Shown here piece by piece: positions 22,636-34,425 of a stretch of DNA of 64,000 bases. The stretch spans positions 184,001-248,000 of the forward strand of contig JAJEKV010000184.1 of assembly GCA_021234155.1 (NCBI GenBank), read 5' to 3'. Origin of the DNA: Isoetes taiwanensis (taxonomy: Eukaryota; Streptophyta; Lycopodiopsida; Isoetales; Isoetaceae). The translations under genes and the position numbers were made by a program. The notes under the pieces are model-generated. The model did not search any database, was not told where the DNA came from, and worked only from the letters and a program-made list of their open reading frames with translations. How positions within the stretch are numbered: the stretch's first letter is position 1; every line of letters starts with the position of its first letter.

Positions 22636-22870
22636 TAACGTGTCTATGCCATGCAATCCTTTGCCGCAATGATGCTGCTGTCCAAATACTCATTATAGCG
22701 CTGGAGTGGATATTAATCATCGCATGCGAACAAAAAATGGCCAAGTATTTTATGCAGTCCACATGAGTGCAAAGGCAGGCTATATTTCAACCTTAAACCT
22801 TCTGATTTCTCATGGCTGCAAGTGCAACCTGAATGTGCAAACAGAATTGGGTGAAACGGCTGGGTTTTAG
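22636..22870 (+). pseudogene. Captured ankyrin-repeat fragment in Helitron A, copy 2
   Basis: Same as 5,702-5,936, with the same frame change and the same TAG (22,868-22,870). As both copies share the frame break, it is probably real and older than the duplication. Confidence 0.63.
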
Positions 22871-23859
22871 ATAAAACTGAAATATGTGAATTTTATCATG
22901 GACTTTGATCTTAACAAAGGACAAGGAAAGAGACAACAGGTTGGCTCAACCAAATAGCTTTGCCATTTGTGAGTGCCTGTAGCTACGTTTACTGACGGAT
23001 GCACTAACCTAGCATAAATTTATTATTCAATTTTCTAAAGTGCATGTGTTCCGTAAATTAAATGGGCCATTTTCGTGGTGTGTCTTTAGAAATCCTTACT
23101 CTCTCAGGTGTTTCTCCAGACCAGGATCTAAAAGGAGGTATCCACTCTGGCTGGTGCTGCAACATCCCACGCTTGAAATCTTTAATGCATGTGTTGCATG
23201 CCAATTACAGCTCCATCTGTTTGCATTAGAAAAAGCTCTCATTTAAAAAAGCTCTGTTTTAGAATATTGAGAATAATATAAATTGTACATAATATAAATT
23301 AATTTTAGGCTATTTTCATATTTCAAGCGAACAATTTTAATACTTTTGTGTCTTATGCAGGCACAAATATACTTACAAGAATATAGGGTTCTGAGGCAGT
23401 TCAGGGTCATCAGTTTTTTTGGAATTTAAGGTTGTTATTTTTTAACGGTGATTAACCAACCAAATTACTAAATGAACCGACCTGCAATAGTGCTTTTTGA
23501 GCCCTAACTAATAAGTTGACTCTTCATCTGCAACAATTACCAACGTTTACACATCTAAATCGAAGAACAATCTCCAAATGCAATCAATTAACTATTTCAT
23601 TAAAGATGATATCATGAGAATATAAAAATGCTAAGAACATTAATGATTTAAGTAGACTAATGTTATGAACTTTGAAGGCAAGATAATTTTGTCATAATTT
23701 TTATGAACTTTGACATAGGTTGGTGCATAAAAATCCCAAGAACTTTAACGTAGGTTGGTGCATAAAAATATTAAGAACTTTAATAGCTCAGTCTAGAACC
23801 AAAATAGCTCGAATGAAGACATTGGTGATCATAATTGCAATCATAATATACTTCCCTCC

Positions 23860-24303
23860 ATGCAGATGGTGGTTTTGAATGTTCCATGGGATTCTTATCC
23901 AAGATTTGTGGAACAATTCTTTAGAGATGGGCATTGGGTCTGGTTGCCACCAGTTGATGATAATTTTGATGCATATTTTCAATACCTTGCAGAAGAAGAG
24001 GATTTTAAGAGCATAATGGAAGATATTGCAGAGAGTTCTGCATTAGGGATTTTGGGAATGCAAATGCACATTGATCACCTGATATGGGTTGTGAACTTTT
24101 ATGGAGAGTGGTACAAAATCCTACAGTCACTTGGAGTTGAAATGCGTCCAGGGTTTAAGGTTGAGCTAGACTTTGAGAATTTTGTCAAGCAACTGGACAA
24201 ACACTCTCGCAAACGCACCTACGTGAGATTCCATAAGTTTGTGGATGCTATGGAAACTATCTTGCATGTGCAATACCTTATGCAACATGGTCTAGACATG
24301 TAA
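23860..24303 (+). CDS. Unrecognised 147-residue Helitron-borne protein, copy 2
   Basis: A clean ORF starting MQMVVLNVPWDSYPRFVEQF, with ATG 23,860 or the better ATG at 23,866. A tract ending CCATGCAG stands just before the second ATG, so it could also be an exon start. The protein is rich in aromatic and acidic residues (VWLPPVDDNFDAYFQYLAEE; HIDHLIWVVNFYGEWYKI) and ends FHKFVDAMETILHVQYLMQH-GLDM. It is probably alpha-helical, with no membrane segment and no zinc ligands. It lies 214 bases upstream of the helicase on the same strand. It is not the Rep nuclease: no HUH or YxxxK motif is seen. It may be a Helitron accessory protein or a captured host gene. Confidence 0.5.
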   Translation: MQMVVLNVPWDSYPRFVEQFFRDGHWVWLPPVDDNFDAYFQYLAEEEDFKSIMEDIAESSALGILGMQMHIDHLIWVVNFYGEWYKILQSLGVEMRPGFKVELDFENFVKQLDKHSRKRTYVRFHKFVDAMETILHVQYLMQHGLDM

Positions 24304-24516
24304 TGCATAGTTTAGGGTTTCTTATAAGAAAAGACCATTGGTTTTGTTTAATGTGAAGACTATTCTTATTATATATATGTTGTGTTAACGATGTTTGGAA
24401 GTAGTTTCCTTAGCAAAACCAATGCATAACATTAACACGTTTAAGCATTCTTTGCTACACTGTTTTTTAAATTTCAATTATGTTCTTATAATGTATGGTT
24501 TTGTTTTCTAAACAAT

Positions 24517-26168
24517 GTGCTATCATGTTTACAGGACCTAATTTGCTATTTGCACATTAAAGGCGAATTTATATCACGCTATATCAGAGGTGAGTTCTTA
24601 GACATTGAAGACCACATGAATTCTGCTGGACGATCTTTGAGAGAGTTTGAATTCATTCTTCCCGAGCGTGCAATAGATCCATATATGATATTTCGGGATG
24701 AGGTGTTTCAAGAAGACATGGCAGAGGTGCAAGAAGTTGTGGACCGCCTATATAACGATCAACGTATTATCTTTGACCGTGTGATCCATGAGCACGTGAT
24801 GTTGGAAAAAGGACGGGTCTTCTTTGTTCATGGTGCAGGTGGATCGGGAAAGAGTTTTCTTTTCAACACCATGTTGTCTTATGTTCGTGCCAGAGGTATC
24901 ATTGCACTTGCAGTTGCTTCCTCCGGAATTGCATCCACTTTATTGAACGACGGGCGCACTGCACATTCAAGGTTCAAGATACCGATAAATATAGATGAGA
25001 CATCAACGTGCAATATTCCAAAGCAGTCCGAGTTGGCAAAATTGATAAGAGCGACATGCATGATCATATGGGATGAGGCCCCAATGATGCATAAACATGT
25101 TTATGAAGCACTGGATAGAACACTCCGTGATGTCATGTCATGTGACAAATTATTTGGAGGGCTCATTGTTGTTTTAGGAGGAGATTTTCGCCAGGTTCCA
25201 CCAGTGGTACCACGAGGAAATCGACCCCAAATTGTGCAAGCTTCCTTGAAGTACTCTTACATATGGGATCATGTCGAGGAACATAAGCTCAATATAAATA
25301 TGCGGGTAATGAACAATGTGGGGAGTGATCTGGAAGAGCAAAGGGCATTTGCTGACTATCTTCTACGAGTTGGAGATGGGCTCGAAACCACATTTCCCAA
25401 CATTGGGTCGGACGTAATATGTCTTTTGGAAGAGATTTGTGTCAAGTCACAGGACTTGAATGATTTGCTAGCCGTGGCATTTCCGGATGTTTCCACAAAT
25501 TGTGAAAGTGTATCCTATTGGGTTCAAAGGCAATTCTTACGCCACTAAATGAGGATGTAGATGAAGTAAACAAGAGGATGACAGAGTGGTTGCACCGCCA
25601 CGCTGATTATTACAAAGGCCGATCGAAATGTGGATGAGAATGATGCAGGGGTCTATCCTGTTGAATTTTTGAATGCATAAAACTCGAAAGTGGGATGCCT
25701 CCACATCAATTGACATTGAAGGTTGGCATGATTGTCATGTTGTTGAGGTCAGTTTCTACCCGGAAAGGACTCTACAATGGAACTCGCCTCATCATACGTT
25801 CATTGGGAAGACGTGCTATAGATGCCGAGATTGTCACTGGAAAAAATATTGGGAGCAGAGTGTTCATATTTCGAATTCCTTTGGTGCCAAATAATGCAGA
25901 ACTTCCATTTCAGTTTGAACGCATGCAATTTCCGCTACGCCCAGCTTTTGGCATGACAATCAACAAGTCCCAGGGCCAAACGATGAAAATGGTTGGTTTG
26001 TATTTGCCAAACCCAGTATTTAGTCACAGACAACTCTATGTGGCACTCTCGAGAGCTCAAGGAATCCAAGGCATAAAGGTACTCATTCTATCGAAGGATG
26101 GAGATGCTTCCGCAGACGTCGACCGATCAAGATATACAACAAATATTGTATACAAAGAACTCCTCTAA
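24517..26168 (+). pseudogene. Helitron PIF1-family helicase domain, copy 2 (two frame breaks)
   Basis: The first segment (24,517-25,548, 343 codons) has Walker A GAGGSGKS at residues 106-113, Walker B IIWDEAPM 183-190, GGDFRQVPPV 221-230 and LNINMRV 258-264. This is the SF1 PIF1-like helicase fused in plant Helitron transposases. A frame break near 25,540 leads to ILTPLNEDVDEVNK; a second break near 25,620-25,690 leads to 25,695-26,168 with GMTINKSQGQT and HRQLYVALSRAQG (motifs V-VI). All helicase motifs are present, so it decayed recently or has errors. TGTTTACAG just before GACCTAATTTG may be an acceptor joining an upstream exon. The Rep half of a full Helitron protein is missing. Confidence 0.9.
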
Positions 26169-26956
26169 TTGTGAGCCTAATTTTTTTCATTGATTTCTTT
26201 TATTTTATTTCTTTTTTGTCTTACGTACTTACTTACTTCTTTATCCATGTAGATGGTGCGTATTTTGGTCCCTTGGTATGTCTTTGGTCACCATGTCGCC
26301 AAATGCCTAAAAGGTGACAGGAGTTGAATATGTAATGGAACCCATTTTAGGGTCTACAAATCATTCCTTCCTGAGACAGTATCTGATTCCATCGTACGAG
26401 TCTACCTTCGGGATGAGTTGTCTCACGTGCTTGATAGTCGTGAGACGTCGTGGGCAATTCGAATCAATGACTCGCCTGTGCATTTCACTTTTACCCCGGC
26501 TGAGATTTATCTGTCGGAGAAGTGAAGATATCACGGGAGTATCCAACAAAGTACAATATTAGGCCCTTGGTGATGTGCGCCATGTGGAGATGCATATTTA
26601 GAGTTCCATCATGAACTAAAACACGTCAATGAGCTACGACAAAATTTTGTGTTTTGTATTTCTGTACCTATTTTTTGTTGGTGTACTTAACTACTTCTAA
26701 GGGTGACATTTTGAGCATAAGTTTTGGATCCAGCTTTCCAAAATTTTGTTTTCAGAGGTAGATTTAACACATTTGTTACAAAGCATCGTTTTTTACTGTT
26801 GAAATTGATAAACGCAAAGTTAATACATTGATGATACTGTTATTAGACAAATTTCAATAACAAAAAAATTACAAAAGCAAATATTGTCTGATCTTGCTTA
26901 TATCAACGTGTGTATAGATGTTAAAGGCCGAGGAAAAACACATGCCCAGGACATTA

Positions 26957-26986
26957 GCCCGGCAACGCCGGGCACACGTTTACTAG
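26957..26986 (+). repeat. Helitron 3' terminus of unit A (hairpin + CTAG)
   Basis: Perfect 7-bp stem GCCCGGC/GCCGGGC with loop AAC (26,957-26,973), then ACACGTTTA and CTAG (26,983-26,986). The next base is the T of unit B. Confidence 0.92.
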
Positions 26987-28733
26987 TCTACTTACTTAAA
27001 AAGTTTTTGGGGATTCTGGCTCACGCCGGAGTGACGCCGGAAAAAGCGTCAATTTCCGGCGAAAGCGTCAATTTCCGGCAAAAAGCGTGACTTTTGGGGT
27101 ATTTTTTCTTTCCGGCAGTTGTTTTTGGCAAATTTCCCCTCTCATATCCGTTCCTCTTTGAGCCTCCACTCCTGTAACGGTGGTTTGGATTCAGGCAAAG
27201 CTAATCTAATGGCTGTGGAGTGGATTCTGTCGCCCAGCTAACTGGAGCGGATTCTGGTGCAAGCAGCATTTTTTCCTAAGCGCAATCGGTATAGCATCAT
27301 TTCTTCCTGAGGGCAGCATTTCTTCTTGAGGGCATTTCTTTCTGAGGTAAAATCGGTGCAGCAGCATTTCTTCCTGAGGGCAATCGGTGTAGCAGCATTT
27401 CCTGAGGGCAGCATTTCTTCCTGAGGGCATTTCTTCCCGGCATTTCTTCCTGAGGTAAAATCATTCTAAGAAATACGTTTTTTGCATTGTTGCTGTTTGC
27501 AATGTTTCTATCAACTCTGTGAAAGCGATGATTCAGCTGTGGATGCAGGCGGTGAGCAGTAAAGCATCAAGCAAGCAGAGGTCGGAAAGCAAGCAAGTAA
27601 ATCGTCAAGCAAGCAGAGGTCGTCAGCTGTGGATGCAGGCGGTCGGCAAGCAGACGCTTAGGGTTGCAAAACAGAGGTCTCAGAGGACGTTCTTCTTTAT
27701 TCCGCTGTGGGTTCCGGAGCCAGCAAGCAAGCTGCAGCAGCAACCAACCAAGGTTTTCTTGGTTACATTTTCTTGGCAGCGGCAGCGGCAGCAAGCAACG
27801 TTTACAAACAGGTGTTCTTCCTTCTCTTAATTTTCTTACGGCAGAAAAAAACATTTGCTTATAGCAGAATCTAAATCGTGTTTGTGCTTTCTGTCTGCAG
27901 TTTGTGTTTGTGTTTGTGAAGCAGAGAAGTCGTTGAAATAATAGGAGTCGTTGAAACAAAGGAAGCTTAAGGTACAATATATTCCATTGTTTTGGGTTTT
28001 TTTTAGAGTTGGAGTTCTTACAGGATAGGAATGCATGCACAGCCCAAACCCCGTAGGGAATGCACTGCTTTACAGGAGGTATGGTAACAAACCAGCTTAA
28101 AACTTTTGCCAATGTTGTCTCCTCAGTTGTTGTTGCTGCAAACATTCATCATTTAGCAATGGCAACCAAATAGATTTAGATTATCATTGTATGTGGCTGT
28201 AGATTGTGGATTTAGGATCCCCAAAAATGTTACATTTTACATTTTAATCTGCTTAACTATCATTGTAGGCCCATGTGCATCAATGTGGGACCTTCAAGCC
28301 AAAGACTAGAGTGCAGATCACGATTTGAGATCAGGCGAAGCAACTCGCATCTTCTTATCAGATCTGATGGTGATGGTGCATGGACGTGTGGTGTAGATTG
28401 TATATTGTTAGGGATCAATAGATTCATCTAGCATCAGGTAGCAAACCTTCCAGTTTGTTCATTTCTCTTGCAAATATGTTCTTTGATATAGGCCTGTTGT
28501 AGTACAGGTTAGCAGATTGTACAACTCCATTGGAAGACATATTCTTATTTACCAGATTAGAGAAAGAAGGCATTGATTTTGTCTAGCATTGTTAGACCTC
28601 TTCATGCAGGTTAGTACATGCAAATATATAGCTGCAGTTGCAACATGGCTTTTCCTTGGATTTTGTGCCTCCTTTTGCAATAGCTGAATCGGAACCACAT
28701 CACTTGCATATGGTGTACCTAATTGTCACTGCT

Positions 28734-28823
28734 GGCTAGATATCGTTTGGAAAGACCTTAATTTGTTTCTCTGTTTATGGCTAGATATCGTTTGGAAAGA
28801 CCTTAATTTGTTTCTCTGTTTAT
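28734..28823 (+). repeat. 45-bp tandem duplication inside Helitron B, copy 2
   Basis: Two units of 45 bases starting GGCTAGATATCGTTTGG. It is also present in copy 1 at about 11,800-11,900, so it predates the 17-kb duplication. Confidence 0.85.
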
Positions 28824-29829
28824 GTGGTTGATATGCTTTACCGGTAATGGAGATTCCTGCAACAAGTCATTCTGTAGAAAATGCCTTGCTTAATATTCAG
28901 TCTGTTACTGCTTTTCCAATTTTTCTATAGCTGTTACATCAATTCTGGACTTGGGTGCCATTTCAGACTTCTTTTTTGTTGTGCATGGTTCTATTGATGT
29001 TTGTTTCTTTGTCTTTAGTTCTGGAGCATTCGAGCAAGTCCAGTCTCTGATGCGAAAGCTGCAAGGATGGTCTCTTTATTGCAGAGCTATAATTTTCACT
29101 GGACCAATTGTGCAAGCTAAGGTTTAAGATGAACAATTTGAGATCTTTACATTTCTATATGATTAGGGTCTGGTAGAATAAGCGGAAGGGCCGAATCAAT
29201 TTTTATCCATTGCAGCTACAATGATCTAGAAAGGTGATTTGGGGCTGGATATAAAAGTTTCTGCACTTGCAGAGCCGTAGATGTCGCTGGAGCGATCCTT
29301 GAAGGTAAAGTAATACAACTTCATATTATTTTTTTTGGATTTTTTTTTTGAATTTTAAAATGGTAGGACAAGGAAAAAAAGCAACAGAGTTTCATCAGAG
29401 TTGATTCAGATGTTGGTATGTTCAGATCGATCTTCTACTATTTTAAGAAATGTAGATGCATCTAAGCCTTAGATATCTCAATGTTTGTAAGACATGCCAT
29501 GGCAAAGTTGAATGATAAATGTCATCTTTGACCTTTATGCACCAGAACTGCCATGCCACATGAGTTCAATGATAGAGGTATACCTGATTAGGCCAATCCT
29601 CAATGGTTCTTTGTTTTTATAGCTTGAGTTCTTTATGCTCGCTATGTTGGTATGATATATCAAGGTTCAAATCCTTACAATCTACATTTTTTCTATTGCT
29701 ACATAAATGATGTGCACCACAAGTGGCATATATATGCCTCCATGCAATACTTTTGCTGAGTTGCTATTTTTGTTGCTTATTCTGAAAATGATTTGTTTAC
29801 ATTAGCACTATACGTCCGGACATGTATAT

Positions 29830-29960
29830 TTCTTCTCACTTTTACACGATATTCATCTTCTCACTTTTACGTGATATGCATATGTGAAATAATAATAAAG
29901 CACATATCCATCTTCTCACTTTTACGTGATATGCATATGTGAAATAATAATAAAGCACAT
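29830..29960 (+). repeat. 55-bp tandem repeats inside Helitron B, copy 2
   Basis: Units 29,854-29,908 and 29,909-29,960 carry CTTTTACGTGATATGCATAT and AATAATAATAAAGCACAT, preceded by a shorter diverged unit. Copy 1 has the same array at 12,885-13,018. Confidence 0.85.
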
Positions 29961-31030
29961 AAAATGCCAGAGCAAAAGAAGAGGGAAGGTCCTTCAAATG
30001 TATTTTCAGAATTCTAATTGTACCTTATAGATGCAAAGACACTAGATTATTCCATCGCTTAGAGAGTGCAATGTTCCTTTATGGCATCTTTAAAGCTTCT
30101 ACTGAGTGTATAAGTCTTCACCTACGAATAGACAAATGAAAAACTGCATTAAATTGTATTGTGAAAGTCACGATCCCAATATGTTACCAATGACAACAAT
30201 GATGTTGCTACACTACTGATATAATGATTATGAAGTTTATATCATTGCAATATATGAAGAAATGAGTCCTTACATTAGCACAAATGGGTTAGAGGATATT
30301 CATAAAAGAAATCACAATCTTTTTATTTTTGAGTTATAATGTTGTGCAATTGCAGAAGCGTTAAAACGTCAAAGGTTAAGTGAAGCATATCAAGATGGGA
30401 TGATAGAGTGGATTTTAATAAGGTGTAAGTAAGTGAAAAACATACGAAGATTGGGTGGTAGAGTAGGATTTGATGCATCTTGTTGAATGCATTTTTTAGG
30501 GTGTTAAGGTCGAGATAATTTAGGGGCAATGAAAGCAATGGAGAAGAAAAGGACGATAAGAAATGGATAAAAAAGGACATTAATGTAGGGAGTAAAAGGA
30601 GAGAGGGTCGGATTTGCAAGGGCAGAGTAGATCAACCAGCTACAAGGGCAAATTTCGCAGAGAGCTTCTGGCAAGAATCCAACTTTGGAAGAATTCATTG
30701 GCCGATGAGGAAGAGGCCAACGATCAATATCAAAAACCCATAGAGATACATATACTTGGGAATACGTTTGCATTGTAACCATATCACTAGATCTACTATT
30801 TTGCAAGTTTATTTCCTTTTATCATGTTGTAATGTTGATTGTTCTGTTCAATAATTCCTTTTTCTTTGTACTTTTACGCCTAGAGGTACAGATGTCAATG
30901 TTGAAAATTTGCACAAAGGCTTCACCCGTATTGATATTAAAAAGAGGGTTCTGTTATTCACCTTGCCCAGATTTGACTAATCCTATATAATTTGGAGAAA
31001 ATAGCTTTGTTTCATTACGTGTGCATTGAA

Positions 31031-31055
31031 TCCCTCCCTCCCTCCCTCCCTCCCC
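31031..31055 (+). repeat. CCCT microsatellite, copy 2 (and 14,051-14,074 in copy 1)
   Basis: Five to six CCCT units inside Helitron B, identical in position in both copies. Confidence 0.85.
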
Positions 31056-32043
31056 TTGTAATACCATCTATCTCATTTTATTCATTTCTCCCTCCTTCCC
31101 TTTGATTGAGAACGAAGATACCATGCTCATGTGTATGGGGTAGCAAGTGTGAAAATTGAGGAGCCCATTGCACCGACGAGGCTGACAAGTTGGAGCACTT
31201 CATCCAACTAATTGATGACTTCCTATTTGTTAGCGAATGTGCCTTGAGTGAGGTAGGTGGAGGATGGAGTACATGTATCTACCCATTGGGTAATGTAGTG
31301 CTTTGGCTAACCTCCAATTCTTTGACTCTTTTATTAGATGACAAACGACACTGCACTGGTGAATTGGTGTTTTAGTATCAAAGGAGTTCACATGTGCTGG
31401 AATATGTAATGGAGCGCATTTTAAGTTCTATAAATCATTTTGTTCTGAGACGATATCTGATTCCATTATACGAGCCTACCTTCGGGAGGAGTTGTCTCAT
31501 ATGTAAATCGTGAAACATCGTGGGCAGTTTGAATCAATGACTTACACATGCATTTCACTTTTACCCCATCTAAGATGTTATCTATAGGAGAAGCAAAGGT
31601 ATCATGGAAGCATCCAAAAAAATACAACATTAGGCTCTTGGTAATGTGCGTCATGTGGGGATCCATATTTTGAGTTCTATCATGAACTGATGTACGGCAA
31701 TGAACCAGGACAAGATTTTGTGTTTTGCATTTTTGCACCTATTCTTTGTTAATGTGTTTAACTACTTCTAAGGATGACATTTTGAGCATAAGTTTTATAT
31801 CGTCTTTCCAATTTTTTTTATCTTTGGAGGCAAATTAATCGCCCCTCACATTTCTTATAAATATTGTTTTCTCTATTGAAATTTATGAACACAAAGTTAT
31901 GATACAGTCATTAAAAAATTTCAATAACAAAAATAAATACAAAATCAAATAATGTCAATCTTGGCGAATATCAAGATATGCTATCAACGGAAGTTGCAGA
32001 TATGGACGTTAGAGGCCGAGTAAAAACACACGCCAGGACATTA

Positions 32044-32073
32044 GCCCGGCAACGCCGGGCACACGTTTACTAG
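32044..32073 (+). repeat. Helitron 3' terminus of unit B (hairpin + CTAG)
   Basis: Identical hairpin, spacer and CTAG to 26,957-26,986. The next bases are TCTACTTACTT of unit C. Confidence 0.92.
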
Positions 32074-34320
32074 TCTACTTACTTAAATTGTGTTTGGGGG
32101 GGTGTGTCCTCCTTTTTTCCGGCCGCCTGTGTACATCAAAATCCGGCGAAAAGCGAAATTTTGGAATCCGAAAATGTAAATCCGGCAAGTGAAATTTTTA
32201 GGGCAAGGGTTTAGGTTACGTTTTTTCTCGGGTGTAATAATTTTTTTTGCAGGCCGAGGATGCCGTCTCCTTCCTTCATCCCCCCTCCTTTCTTCATTCC
32301 TCCTTGCGTTCCTTGCATTCACGATGCAGCAGCTCTGAAAGCAAGCTCTGAAAGCAAAGCAAAATATTTTGTACGCTCCTCCATTCCGTCTGAAGAAGGT
32401 ACCGGATAGCATGCAGGAGCTTCAGATTTAAACATTCAGGTAGCTTAATCGGTTTCATTTAGGGTTGATTCTTGCTGTAAATTTATTTGCCATCCATTGA
32501 CGTTTGTGCTTTCTATCTGCATGCAGGCACTGAACCAGGGGAGTCGCTCAAATCACTCAGATCATTGCTTGGATGATCTAATCTCACACGTTTGGCTGAT
32601 CTAATCTCACATTTGATATCAAAGGATTTAGATTTCCTTCCTAAAGGACTTCGGTGGAGGTAAGAATTCTTTGTCTTTGGAGGAATAGTCTATTGTCTTT
32701 CAAAAAATTGTCTTTGCAGTTTTAGCATTCTAATGACCTGCATAACCGAATTCCACTATCATCATACATAGCTTTATTTGTGATCAAAGCAGTAAATGTT
32801 TCTCCTGGTCATTTTTTGAACAGAAATTTATCTTTCTTCTGCTCCTTTTTTTAACGGAAATTTACCTGTACATGATTACCCGGTGCCAACATGTGTGCAT
32901 ATTCCTGTTGCTGCTGTACTCACTTTTTGTCTACAAGAAGTGTTTAAGAAAACTTTCGAAGCAAATTTTCTGCAGATTAGTTTATCCGATTTTCTTGCTG
33001 GTGGTAGCATCTGCTTAAGGCTTCACTGGCTGACTTCTTTATCAGTCATGTCTAAGTGGTTTTTTTGATGCAGGATTTGTGCCATCGTAGTGATGCAAAG
33101 GATACTGAAAATTAAAAGTGCAAAAGAGGTTTGTATACATTCAATTTAGGCTCAGGGCATGATGTTTAATGAGCTAAAATTCTAGGAGAATGCTACATTT
33201 TGCACATTGCCATTGATGGAATAATTGTAGGCTTGAGCAACAGGTCCTTTGCTGCAACATGTCATCTTTAGTGTGCCATGTAGGGCTTATAGTTCTTCAA
33301 GCTCATAAAAAGCTCATAAAAATTTGTAATGATTTTCCTTGCTTACAACTCATGCAGATGTGCAGATAGGCGCAAGTTTGCTTCTGATTGTGCAGATAAC
33401 GTAAGATGTGGTGCGGAGGAGTTAATAGTTCGTATTAGGCTTTCTGGCCATTGCAAGTGATAAAAAAGGAAGCAAGGCAACCATGGCATGTTCATTTGCA
33501 TTGTATACTTCGGCTATGGCTTCTGCACAATTCAGAGTTACTCATCAGTCCAGATTTGACAAATTTAAAGTAGAGGTAGTTTGTGCATTTCGTTTATGGT
33601 TCTTGCAGGATAGTTTCTGGTTCTATGAACATACCATCTAGACCAATGCTGGCAAATGCAAAGTATTAAGCTGTTGGAATGGTGTATTAAACTAATGGAA
33701 TGGTGTATTGGGGGCTGCTCGGTTATGTATCGGTTAGTTATTGGGGGCTGCTCAGCTTATATACGGACTGATGCTGCTATTAATCAGGTACATTTTCTTA
33801 ACAGTAACTTTGTAATATCAGTTGTGAAAACTAAAACTGTCACATTTCTGCTCCTTCGCCTCCATCCAATATTTTCCCTTGCCTTTCTATAAAGACCAAT
33901 GACAGAAATAAGAATTTGCAAGGTTCAGGAATTATGCACATAGATCTTTGTTTAATGTTCACGGGAGATTCCTCACAATAATGAAATGGATGAAAGAGGA
34001 GATTTTTCTTACAAATACGGTTAAAACCTGCCTGTTTGTAAGGAACATGAAGCGGAGTGAGTTTATGTCCCTAATCTATCAGTGAGAAAATAGAAGTAAG
34101 GTAGAGGTTTAGCAAGCTCAGGTACAAAATGTGTCCTGTTTCAAATCTCATGCCTCTATTCTGAAAGAACTAATGTAGATGCAAGCCTATTTAATGCCCT
34201 TGAGAATTTGTGCAATGCATGATTGTCTAAATTGTGAGAGAGGGAGGGAGTAAAATAGTTTGGGTGGGGGGAAGGGAGGGTAATGTACATATGCTTACAA
34301 CAGAATTGTTTCTCCAATCA

Positions 34321-34425
34321 GTGTTTGATAGACACCTGCATCTAAAAGATGCGTATGATCCTTATCTGCCAAGTGTTCGATAGACATTTGCATCTAAAAG
34401 ATGCTTAAGATCCTTATTTGCGCAT
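34321..34425 (+). repeat. 52-bp tandem duplication inside Helitron C
   Basis: Two diverged units start GTGTTTGATAGACA (34,321) and GTGTTCGATAGACA (34,373). Each contains TGCATCTAAAAGATGC, an 8-bp inverted repeat (GCATCT/AGATGC). Confidence 0.7.

Larger units (their letters stand above)
20794..26986 (+). mobile_element. Helitron unit A, copy 2 (6.2 kb, with helicase)
   Basis: The 5' end is TTTA|TCTACTTACTTAAAAAG. The 3' end is GCCCGGC-AAC-GCCGGGC, ACACGTTTA, CTAG, followed by T. These are the defining Helitron features: 5' TC, a 3' subterminal hairpin, 3' CTRR and A|T flanks. The interior holds minus-strand ABC1K-like and plus-strand ankyrin fragments, a 147-residue unknown ORF and the PIF1-type helicase. 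Just inside the 5' end are repeats of CGTCAATTTCCGGC. No HUH Rep was found between 21,250 and 24,500, so transposition would need a Rep in trans. Confidence 0.9.
26987..32073 (+). mobile_element. Helitron unit B, copy 2 (5.1 kb, non-autonomous)
   Basis: Starts TCTACTTACTTAAAAAG immediately after the CTAG of unit A and ends with hairpin 32,044-32,060, ACACGTTTA and CTAG 32,070-32,073. The 5' ~450 bases match unit A and the 3' ~700 bases (31,440-32,073 against 26,350-26,986) are homologous to unit A, so both belong to one family. The interior has no recognisable transposition protein. A possible exon near 29,020-29,130 reads SPVSDAKAARMVSLLQSYNF before a stop; I do not recognise it. Confidence 0.88.
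16318..33279 (+). repeat. 17-kb segmental tandem duplication, copy 2
   Basis: Second direct copy. Its first ~730 bases (16,318-17,050, PPR sequence) have no partner in the window and should match sequence just left of base 1. The copy ends at 33,279, but Helitron unit C continues to 35,362, so the right breakpoint lies inside a Helitron and the duplication is younger than the Helitron array. Copy 2 is the cleaner copy from 23,860 to 32,070, but the worse copy from 16,900 to 17,700. Confidence 0.92.

Noticed and set aside
24517-26168. Host PIF1 helicase gene (telomere or mitochondrial maintenance)
   Set aside because: It lies between Helitron ends, and motif style (PPHQLTLKVG, GMTINKSQGQT, VALSRAQG) is that of Helitron helicases.
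27567-28145. 192-codon minus-strand ORF in Helitron unit B
   Set aside because: Composition reflects CAG/CTG-rich sequence on the other strand, no domain is seen, and copy 1 does not keep the frame.
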